Origin: Knoxdaviesia capensis
Taxonomy: Eukaryota > Ascomycota > Sordariomycetes > Microascales > Gondwanamycetaceae
NCBI GenBank assembly: GCA_001510575.1
Contig: LNGK01000004.1
Span: 3,222,667-3,286,666, forward strand
Direction of reading: 5' to 3'
Length of the DNA: 64,000 nt
Shown: one piece after another, positions 55,851-64,000 of the stretch
How positions within the stretch are numbered: position 1 is the stretch's first letter
How the letters are laid out: each line of letters opens with the position of its first letter
Position numbers and translations under genes: made by a program
Notes under the pieces: model-generated
The model's database searches: none
What the model saw: the letters and a program-made list of their open reading frames with translations, nothing else
Told to the model about the DNA's origin: nothing

Positions 55851-57353
55851 GACGTCCAATTTATCCGAGAAGACCCGTCCTGGGAGACAGGGTCAGAGAC
55901 TAAAGGACAAACCCCCAAGCAGCAGAAATCCGGGGGAGTGGCAGAGCAGCCCAGTGAAGCACCACCGGCCTCTCTACGGAGTACACGTTCCAAACGACGG
56001 CGAGAGCCAGAAAGAGTGGGAAGAGGGAAAAACATGGACTTGTGTGGTCCACAGTCAGGGAGATATGAAGAAACGAAATTAAATCCACCATTTTGCCACT
56101 TTTTGTGGACAAGTCCACTTCAGTCAGCATTCTCAGGAACCAAGAGATCCGGGGATATCGGAGAGAGGGAGCGGATACACCGAAGCTCAAAGACCTTCCG
56201 AGGTCTTGCGTACTGTACATGGTAATCTATGAGTACCGTACCGTACAGTACTGGCATGCCCAGCAACTCGGAAGCGCAGGTCCAGAGGGATGGACACAAG
56301 ATACAGTCCAGTCCACTCCCCGGCCAAGGGACCAGGACACACTTCTAAATCCACCACTCACAGGGAGCCGGCCAGGCTGAGAAGACTCTTGCTTGCTGGC
56401 CACCCGCGGACGCCTACGGGCATGTTTTTGTTCAGAGGGTCTCTCTAATTTGGCTCCCCCACATAAATCGCTAGTGGTACGATTGGTAAACCCCGGCAAC
56501 GCCAGTATCCATCCCACGAGGCGGGGGAAAGCAGGCCCTTCATTTTAACTTTGGGCCCTTCATTCGGCCCATTTCAAGAGTAGGTTGGAAAAGAAAATCC
56601 TGTTCGGGCCCTGTGGTCGTTGCGGTCGGCTACAGCATTATGTTGTGGTGGGTGGGGGGGGGAAAGGGTTGCCAATGTCCCCCCATCCGCACGAATGAGG
56701 ACGGCCTGGACGCACATGGTCGGGCTGAGTGTTGTCGGTTGTATCCAGGGACCGACAGCTGCGTGTGCCACATAGAAGAGGAGGTGCGTAGTACAGTACA
56801 GCGTGGACATGTGCATATGCATGGCAGGTTGGTGGTGCTGATTGAGAAACACACACGCTGGGCGTTCGTTCTGTGGTCCCGGAACCGTGGCCAGCCAGCC
56901 AGCACACGAATCCCGTCTCTCGCCCAAGCGGGACCCTCTTCTCTCTTCCAACTCTTCCAAGCGCCGGAATATCGGCACGAAAGCAGCGGGCGAGGGCAAA
57001 AAAGGCCCACGAGAAGAGCGAACCCACCTTCCCATCGGGCCCCAGTGTGGGCGTGCAGCAGCGCCCGCACCACTGGAACGGCTGTCTTTCACAGGAACAG
57101 GCTGTCTCTGCTGACACCAGACATACACACACCGCCCCCGGACACAACAACTGGGGGGCGACGATTTAGACTTTCCTGAGAGCGAGGGGCGCTCTGCAGG
57201 CCCGGCAACTTGACCGGGGGGTCTCTTTCTTCGGGCTGACGGGATCTCGTTGCGCGGGAGAGAGGGAGACAAAAGGCTCACGCATGTTGTATCTCACCGA
57301 CACGGCTGAGCTTCCCCCCCGGTTCCCTTCCGGCGTTTGGGTTTTTAAGTGCC

Positions 57354-57381
57354 TGATCATTCACATCATGTGAGATGATCA
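57354..57381. repeat. Near-perfect 28-base palindrome
   Basis: TGATCAT-TCACAT, a central C, then ATGTGA-GATGATCA: the arms are inverted copies except for one extra base. No gene start is close. Confidence 0.6.
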
Positions 57382-58026
57382 CTCACTCTATTCCAGACTT
57401 ACCCCCCGGCGATCGGCGGAATCTGAATTACCACCAAAGAACGTGGTCCACCGGCTGAAGTGAACTCGGTGGGAGGAGGAAACTGGCGTACACACCGAGA
57501 GAAAAAAACAAGTGAGACAGCCGGAACGTCAAAAGCTTGCTAGCGAACAAAAAAAGAGACCCAAGTCAATTTGGGTCCCGGGCGGGAGGGGGGAAGAAGG
57601 GGACAGGAGACAGGAACGAGAACAGCCGTGGCTAAGGCGGCTCTTCTTTTTCCGCTCTCTCGAACTAACGAAGAAATTTTCATGGGAGATGGATTCCTTC
57701 CCCCACAGTCACGTCGAGAGCCGTGCACCGGCCATGGAGAGGTGCCCCATGTCTCGAACAAAGTCTGGGAAGAAAGAAAGAAAAGGAAGCAAAAAATAAA
57801 TAGATAAAATAAGATAAAAATAAAAACCCTCCTTCGATGCGTGTCTCTCTCTGCCTCTGCCGGCGTAGAGCCGGGAAATCTCATGATATGTCGGGCCATG
57901 GTGAGACGGACAACTCAACGGACACACCTACATGCATACACAGTGCATTCATTGCACGCATGCATACATCTCTCGCGAGAAGGTAACGTAACGTGGCCGT
58001 CTCCACGACACTCTTGATCTCTCCAG

Positions 58027-58056
58027 TATACTGTACAGTACGTACTGTACAGTATA
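58027..58056. repeat. Perfect 30-bp palindrome
   Basis: The 15-base arms meet at 58041/58042 around a central GTACGTAC. The palindrome contains two nested CTGTACAG octamers at 58031-58038 and 58045-58052. Confidence 0.85.
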
Positions 58057-58507
58057 TATTGCAATATCAAATCCTCCCTCAGCCCGTCCGGCCCACCGCC
58101 CGCCGAGTTTGCCGCGCTTTCCCAAGCACTTGGAACAGGCAAAGAAGGCAGAACAAACCAAAGAACGCGGCATGAAGAGCGTGGCTTGTTCCGAAGCAAG
58201 AACCGGCAAGGCCTGCTTCGTTCCTTCCTCCCCTCTCCCCACGCTCGCTGTCTGCTCCTTCCTCGCTGCTCCCCACACGCCGCAGAAGCTCCGTTGCAAG
58301 GAACTAGCAAAGTCTCACACACACGCCCCCCGGTGGACCGCCTGTACACTGTACTTCTCCCCACCACGCATGGAGCCGCGCCCGCGCATGTACCGTGTAC
58401 GCCGGGGTTCTGAACTTGCATTTAGCCTGCAGAACGCCCACCACACACATAAAATGTATTCGGGCCCTCTCTCCAAAAAAGGTTACTCCAAGTGAGGAAG
58501 AGTGAGA

Positions 58508-58511
<4 letters not shown>

Positions 58512-58539
<28 letters not shown>
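58512..58539. repeat. GA microsatellite
   Basis: About 14 GA units; a shorter GA tract follows at 58698-58722. Confidence 0.85.
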
Positions 58540-58543
<4 letters not shown>

Positions 58544-59549
58544 CCTACTTGACTACTTCTCCCACCAATGCCAATCCCCACGCGGCACGCACACTTCTTC
58601 CCTTCCGCGACTATGACGCCTTTTGGGGGGCGTGCGGGTGGGTGTGCAGGTACTTTCACTCCCAACGGAGCCAGCTCGGATTTTCCGGTGTATTAATAGC
58701 GAGAGAGAGAGAGAGAGAAAGAGTGCGGGCCGGGTAACAAAAGAATAAGATAAAATATATAAAATATAAAATAAGATACAAAAGCAAGACTGGACGGCAA
58801 GGAAGCGTACACGGTAATCTATCTGGGTTGACACATGCTTTGATGGGAGGGTCTGGAGTATATTGCTTCACAGTCTTGGCCGGCTCGCATCTGCACGCAC
58901 ACACTTACACATCTTCTCCCTCTCTATATATATATCCGGTTGTCTATCCCCACCCTCTTGCTGTCCGCCTCTCTTCCCTCCTCTTGATCTGATCTTTCTG
59001 CCCTCGTGCTTCTGCCTTTGTGTGCTCCTCCCACGTCATATCTACACCTGTTACTCTATCACATACACCCACTCTTCGTCCCATCGCTCACCTGCTGCTC
59101 TCGTCCACACCATCTTCTGTGTCAGTCACCGGTGTAATCCTCGCACACACACACACACGCACACACACTCTTCTGTACTGTACAAAGTCCAGCTAAAGCT
59201 GTCTTTGTCCTTTCGATCACTTCTCACTTCTCACCTTGCCATCCCGTGCCAAGGCCCTCTGCCCCCGAATCACACGTCGCCAGCTTCGTTGAGTGTGCTT
59301 CGCTCTGAGACAATAATACCCCCAACTGCCCGCACAGATTCGGTTGTATTTCAGCCTGACCATCTTCCTTCGGGTCTTTTTTTTTTCTTGCCTTTATAAT
59401 AAAGGTCATCCGCCTCTCTCGCCCTCTCATTCTCTTCTCTTCCTCTCGCTGCTTCTTCCTCTCTGCAACATCTCTCTCGACTTTTTCCTCTCCCAGCCAA
59501 GCACAGACCAAACCCCAAAAAAGCACATCCAAACTCTCAAAACATCACG

Positions 59550-59789
59550 ATGGACTCGTTCACTTCCTCCGCCACTGCCTCCTCGGCGGCCTCGTCCGCC
59601 GCCGCTGCCGCCGCCGGCCTCGCCACGTCGCCGCCGTCGACCTTCGGCTCGTCGTTCTCGTCGTCGCCCGCCTCCGGCCCCGACACCGCCGCCTACCTGC
59701 GCGACGCCAACCTGATCGCCGAAGCCGCCAAGCGCGCGCAAATGTCGCTGTTGATGCGCGACTTTGGCGACTGCTCGCTGTCGCGGTAG
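59550..59789 (+). CDS. Small protein of 79 residues, function unknown
   Basis: The first ~45 residues are Ser/Ala-rich and disordered. The last ~32 form a probable amphipathic helix (TAAYLRDANLIAEAAKRAQM, then SLLMRDFGD). The change from low complexity to a balanced, charged C-terminus, strong GC3 bias, and a long CT-rich sequence ending CATCACG before the ATG all favour a real gene with a long leader. The upstream 600 bases look like a strong fungal promoter. No signal peptide, transmembrane helix or known domain. It resembles small conserved fungal proteins without function, but I cannot name a family. Confidence 0.55.
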   Translation: MDSFTSSATASSAASSAAAAAAGLATSPPSTFGSSFSSSPASGPDTAAYLRDANLIAEAAKRAQMSLLMRDFGDCSLSR

Positions 59790-61656
59790 ACGGTTTTTTT
59801 TTTCGCCCTCGCTCTCATTTTTCCTTTTTTTTGGGGCACGTTTCTCTCTCTCTCTCACTTTCATTCTTTGAACGAGTGACGAGAGAGAACTGGGAATTCG
59901 GAGAAGAAAAGAACATCATCCCGCGCTATCATCGTCATAGGCCTTCCTAGCCGCTCACTCCTCCATCTAGCGAACTCGCTCCTTTTTTGGAGAAACACAG
60001 CGTTCCCCCCACTCCACATGCAAAAACCCGCGCTGAATGGGCCTCTTCTCTGTCTCTTCCCCCCAACAAAGATACTGCAAAGAATGCAAGTCCGCGACAT
60101 TTCCCTGCAGCGCCCGCACAAAAGCCAGATTCAGAACCACCCGAAATCCTTCCCTCCCCCAACCCTGAGCCGGCCTTTTCCCCTCTTCACAGTTAGGCCA
60201 AACTCAGCTATGTTCCGCAGTTCAGGCCTCAGGGTTTGGGTGTGTTATTTCCCCTTTTCACGTCTTTTTTTTTTCTGGGCTTGCCGCGCTATCTCTGCAA
60301 ATCCTCTTCGCATCTGCGTCGTCAGACAAAAGAGACACGAGCGTTGCGCCTGTGCTGCCCAATTTTACCGAGGCCAGCAACCGATACTGCGCCGGGGGGG
60401 GGCGGTCAAAGCTTCCGCTGTGCCAATCTTCGGCTTTCCGGCTTCTCAGCCATGAATATTTGGGGTCTCCAACTTTAGTGTCTCTCCTCTCTATCCAAAA
60501 CCAATCTTGGCGATGTACCGGCGATTTTCCTCTTTGATTTTTCGTTTCCCTCCCCTTCGCCCACCCTAATTCCTCGGGTCTTCTCGGAGGTGCATCCGAG
60601 CTCTTCACCTCCTTTCTATTCCCTCTCCTTCTTTTCTTTTTCTTTTTTAATCTTAAACTCTACTCCTTGTGATCGTCTGTTTTTCTCTGTTTCTAGGAGG
60701 TTTTGCTGTCTTTTCTACTCGTTCAGCTTGTCCACCGGCGTTATATCTCTCGGGGAGACACTTCACCACAGGTGTACGATGCGATGTTTTGTTTGTTCTT
60801 GCCTTTTGAAATAGATATACCCCGGGGTTCCCCATTTGTTTTGTTATCTACGGTTTTGCACGCCCAGTCTTGCACAGAAGCGAATTTTGAATCCCAGCCA
60901 AAAAAAAAAACGCAGAAAATTACTTATCATCAACTTCATAAGCTCGTGTTCGTGATGTCAGCTTCATCTATCCAATTTCGGCTCATGAACGTAGAATTTC
61001 GGCTCACAAACGTCATCATGATTGAGACGCAGCCTGCCCAGCCTGCTTGCCGCAGAATCTCGGGATCCCGAGGAACACGCGAGTGGATCCATCCGCATGT
61101 AGGGAAGACCAGGAGATTTCTCCATTGGGCATACAGGAAGACTCTCAGCACTTCGATTGGGTCCAGCCCCCGTTCAACTCTCCGCTGTCGAATGTCCTCC
61201 GTTCCGGGATGCGTATTGCGTTCCGGCCGCCAACCCCCGCCGAGCCGGGCCAGGTCTCCCCCTCAAACAAAACCTTCCCCGGACTCCTCCGGAAACTCTT
61301 TAAAACGCCGAGGCCTGATTACGTGATCTCCGTAAATTGCATGTTTCGGTCCACCAACTTCGCACCACTTTTCCCCCGTTCTGCCTTCCTTCCTTCCTTC
61401 TCAGGAGTAATATAACAGGAACATCACTCGCACCTTCCGTCTGTTAGCTGGCCTTCCTTTCCTCCCCTCCTGCCGTATCAAATTCGAGGTTAATTTCATG
61501 CCACCCCGCACCATCTATCCCCCGCCATCACGTGTTTATTCCGCCCCGCATATCCCCGGAGCCCGGCACCGCACTGCAGCGACCACCCCGCGAATATTCC
61601 CCGCCTCCTCCGCCTTCCCCCGACCGATTTCCCACCCTCTCCGAGCGTCCTACACC
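59790..61656. other. Intergenic region between the small gene and the methyltransferase
   Basis: About 1.9 kb, T/CT-rich in parts (59793-59860, 60600-60720), with no supported gene. In-frame coding potential resumes at 61498 (see the methyltransferase). Confidence 0.55.
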
Positions 61657-62574
61657 ATGTCCGCCGCCCCGGAGCCCGCCAAAGTCCTCCCCGCCGTCTT
61701 CCTCAACAAACCCCCCGACGCCCACCCGGCGCAGTGGGCCGCCCTCTGGACCCAGCGCATCACCCCGTGGGACCGCGCCGGCCCCAGCCCGCCGCTGCGA
61801 GACTACCTGCGCGGCGCCCTGCTCGCCCCCGACTCGCCCGCCGACACCCCGGCGCCGCTGCTCCCGGACGCGGCGCCCGGCCGCCGGCTGCGCGCGCTGG
61901 TGCCCGGGTGCGGGCGCGGCCACGACGTGCTCCTGCTCGCGAACCACGGGCTCGATGTCGTCGGGCTCGACGTGGCCGAGGGGGCCATCGCCGCCGCACA
62001 GGAGCTGGAGCGCACGGCGGTGCAGGAGGCCATGTACGCCGGGCCGGAGAGCGGCGCGGCGCGCGGGTCGATCACGTGGGTGCTCGGCAGTTTCTTCGAT
62101 GAGGGCCTGTTGGAGGCCGGGTCTTTTGATTTGATTTTCGACTACACCGTACGTCCTTTTTTTTCCCCTCTTCCCTCCTTCTTAAGCTGTGCATCATCTG
62201 GATACCAGTACTCATGACACCTACAGTTCCTGTGCGCCCTCCCGCTCGCCCTCCGCCCAGCCTGGGCCCGCGCCATGGCCCGCCTGCTCGCCCCAACCGG
62301 CCGCCTCGTGTGCCTCGAGTTCCCCGTCGGCAAGCTGCCGTCGACCGGCGGCCCGCCGCACGGCCTCCTGCCCAGCGTGTACGTTGCACTCCTCGCGCAC
62401 CCGGGCCAAGAGCCCGTGTACGACGCCGAGACCGGGGCCGCGGCCGAGCCCCCGGCGCCGCGGGATCCGGCGGGGTTGACGCGCATTGTGTTGGTGCGGC
62501 CGCCGAAGACCCATGGAGATGGCACTGCGTCGGACGGGACGGTCCTGGATTGGTTTTCGGTGTGGATGCATTGA
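61657..62574 (+). CDS. TPMT-family thiol methyltransferase
   Basis: An S-adenosylmethionine-dependent methyltransferase of the thiopurine/thiol type; fungal members methylate small thiols and, in gliotoxin producers, related sulfur compounds. Exons 61657-62148 and 62227-62574, with a 78-nt phase-0 intron (donor ACC|GTACGT, acceptor CTACAG), encode 279 residues. Family features are WTQRITPWDRAGPSPPLRDYL, the SAM motif LVPGCGRGHDVLLLANHG with GLDVVGLDVAEGAI, and FDLIFDYT running across the intron into FLCALPLALRPAWARAMARLL, then CLEFP and GPPHGLLPSVY. I chose the ATG at 61657 (MSAAPEPAKVLP). An in-frame ATG at 61498 would add 53 residues rich in Arg, Pro and Ser with no Asp or Glu, resembling a mitochondrial presequence. 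It is convergent with the OTU gene, 132 bp away. Confidence 0.88.
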
Positions 62575-62706
62575 TCTTGGGACTTGCGTGCGCATCCGCT
62601 TGTATCGGTTTTTATTTCTAGAGATGGCAAAGCGTCTGCTGTCTCTCTCATAGAACTCCTAGACCTAGAAAAGAATCCCATTTTCCACTCCAAACTCGCA
62701 CTGCCC

Positions 62707-63648
62707 TCACGCCGCCGGCTTATCCCGTAACGAATTGTAATGTTCGCCCAGCCCATAGCCGTGCCGATAGTACCCCAGCCAGATGCGCGGAACATCCGCC
62801 CCGTCGTCCACGCCCACCGGCCGGAACGTCTCCGTCGGCCCGTTCTGCACCACGCGGATCTCCACGCCCAGGGCGGCCGCCAGCGCCTGCAGCTCGAGCG
62901 CGCCGCCCCATTCGGCCGTGTCGCGGATGCGGGCCACGTACTTCTCCAGCGGCTCGTCGAGGAACGGCGCAAAGTCGTCGGCGTGGGTGGCCATGTACGT
63001 TGTCGCGAGCGCCCGGATCCCGCGGTAATCGAGTCGTAGCGGTGTAGTGGTGGTGGTGGCAGTGGTGGTCGGGCGCCGAGTGGACAGTTGGTCGGCCACC
63101 GCGCTGAAGAGGCAGTGGCCGTCGGGCGGGATCTCGTGCACGGCGAGTCCGGCCGCGCGAATCGTGGGCGCCATGGCCCGCGCCTCGTCCCCGCGGTGGT
63201 CGACCATCGTCGCCGCTTCCGTGGCGGCGCGCTCCGCCTCGGCTTCGACCTCGGCGGCCCGCCGCGCCAGCCGCTCTTTTTGCCGGTTACGTTTCTTCTT
63301 GCCACCCCCAGCGCCATCTTCTGATACCGACGGCGCTGTGCTTGACGCCTCCGGTGCCCGGACGCCATCGTGGAGGCTCACGCCCGAGAGCGCGTTCGCA
63401 GTCTTCTCGACGCCTTCGTCTTCGGATTCTAACCGGTCCTCGTCCGCGTTGTCGGGGCCGCCCTCGCCCAGAAGCGCCGCGAGCTCGCCGGCCTGTTTCT
63501 CCTGCAGCTGGCGCTCCAGATCCGCACACTCGTCGTTGACGAACTTGCGGGTCTTCTTCGTTGCGTTCTTCTTCTTGTTGGTCACCCGGCCCTGCAGCTC
63601 TTTGCGCTCTTTCGCGTGCCGCGACCGCATCTGCTCCTCGCTCTCCAT
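62707..63648 (-). CDS. otu2: OTU-domain deubiquitinase (OTUD6/Otu2-like)
   Basis: A cysteine protease that removes ubiquitin; the OTUD6/Otu2 group acts on ribosomes and translation factors. The single exon encodes 313 residues. The N-terminal half is a charged coiled coil (MRSRHAKERKELQGRV, KKKNATKKTRKFVNDEC, RLARRAAEVEAEAERAATEA). The OTU domain begins near residue 160: HEIPPDGHCLFSAVADQL has the catalytic Asp and Cys (about D176 and C179), YRGIRALATTYMATHADDF and EWGGALELQALAAALGVEI follow, and the catalytic His lies in GEHYNSLR (about 303). An in-frame ATG at 63723 would add 25 residues; I prefer 63648 because MESEEQMRSRHAKERKELQ matches the usual start of the family. Confidence 0.9.
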   Translation of the reverse strand: MESEEQMRSRHAKERKELQGRVTNKKKNATKKTRKFVNDECADLERQLQEKQAGELAALLGEGGPDNADEDRLESEDEGVEKTANALSGVSLHDGVRAPEASSTAPSVSEDGAGGGKKKRNRQKERLARRAAEVEAEAERAATEAATMVDHRGDEARAMAPTIRAAGLAVHEIPPDGHCLFSAVADQLSTRRPTTTATTTTTPLRLDYRGIRALATTYMATHADDFAPFLDEPLEKYVARIRDTAEWGGALELQALAAALGVEIRVVQNGPTETFRPVGVDDGADVPRIWLGYYRHGYGLGEHYNSLRDKPAA

Positions 63649-64000
63649 TGTGGTGTGTGATACTTGTTGCTGGATGTCGTTGTTGCTCGTTTCCTCTTCC
63701 TCTAGGACACCTTCGCCTTTCAACCCTCCCTCGCTGGCTCAGGATGCGCCGAGCAGCCGTTTGTCGCAAGCGATCTTCTGGAGACTTGGCTCACTGTCTG
63801 TAAACCCCCGTGTTCGATCGCGCTCACACTCGCACACTTTCTGTCCGTTGTATCGCCCCGCGCTTATGACTGTGGAATCGGAATCGCACCCAAAAGCTTA
63901 ACTGGAAGACTCGACTCAAACGGAGTATCCGAAGCCAACTCTGAAGCTCACAACAGAGAAACAGAGAGAGAAAAGGAAAGAAACTTCAAAGATCCAACAT
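63649..64000. other. Upstream region of the OTU gene
   Basis: About 350 bases to the window edge, holding the promoter or leader of the OTU gene and possibly the start of a neighbour outside the window. No gene seen. Confidence 0.5.

Larger units (their letters stand above)
54797..59549. other. Intergenic region rich in CTGTAC motifs
   Basis: About 4.75 kb between the sam35 start and a small gene. No gene can be supported; a 55-codon frame starting at 55073 (MTIIVQRGNGNLSDEDRAL) is the only mildly plausible one. It contains several palindromes and a cluster of CTGTAC/GTACAG motifs from 55821 to 59182. GA microsatellites lie at 58512-58539 and 58698-58722, an AT-rich island at 58740-58790, and a long CT/CA-rich stretch in the last 600 bases, likely the leader and promoter of the next gene. 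Confidence 0.55.

Noticed and set aside
62142..63368. 408-codon open frame on the - strand
   Set aside because: Shadow in another frame of the OTU gene and antisense to the methyltransferase exon; Arg/Pro-rich without a domain.

Overview
This window is nuclear DNA from a filamentous ascomycete (Pezizomycotina, most likely Eurotiomycetes; species not determined). Coding regions are GC-rich at third positions. Introns are short (about 60-305 nt), with GTRNGT donors and CTRAY branch points just upstream of CAG/TAG acceptors. The gene set fits this placement: a Pom1-type DYRK kinase, the SIN protein Cdc14, a Pex24/DysF peroxin, INO80 Ies4, GID1, fungal Sam35, and an intron-containing tRNA-Leu(CAG). 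I see no bacterial, viral or organellar segment, no CRISPR array and no intact transposon.

Layout. About 11.8 kb at the left end has no gene I can support; it is pyrimidine-rich on the + strand and holds one copy of a ~175-bp dispersed repeat. Next come a DYRK/Pom1 kinase (11809-16718, -), a 5-kb gene-poor stretch, a small secreted Pro/Ala-rich protein (21751-22509, +), indoleamine 2,3-dioxygenase (22829-24387, -), a Cys-rich single-pass membrane protein (27499-28936, +), SIN component Cdc14 (29565-30592, -), geranylgeranyl diphosphate synthase (34803-36401, +), a Pex24/DysF peroxin (36910-38547, -), an F-box gene (40728-41678, -) and a broken F-box paralogue (43114-43919, -). The right part is denser: INO80 subunit Ies4 (46343-47467, +), GID/CTLH ubiquitin-ligase scaffold Gid1 (49300-52577, +), tRNA-Leu(CAG) (53148-53292, -), Sam35 (53698-54796, -), a 79-aa small protein (59550-59789, +), a TPMT-family thiol methyltransferase (61657-62574, +) and an OTU deubiquitinase (62707-63648, -).

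The genes do not form one pathway. They are mostly housekeeping functions: polarity and cytokinesis signalling (Pom1, Cdc14), protein turnover (Gid1, OTU, F-box), organelle biogenesis (peroxin, Sam35), isoprenoid and tryptophan metabolism, and chromatin remodelling. It is not a secondary-metabolite cluster. Exon structures were worked out by hand from reading-frame continuity and splice consensus, and homology calls rest on recognised motifs, not searches.

The most unusual material is non-coding: a cluster of CTGTAC/GTACAG motifs with a perfect 30-bp palindrome at 55.8-59.2 kb; two copies of a GGCCGGAA/TTCCGGCC inverted repeat upstream of the dioxygenase; short telomere-type repeats around 20-26 kb; the dispersed repeat shared by 6.3 kb and 43.0 kb; and the F-box paralogue that has lost part of its core.
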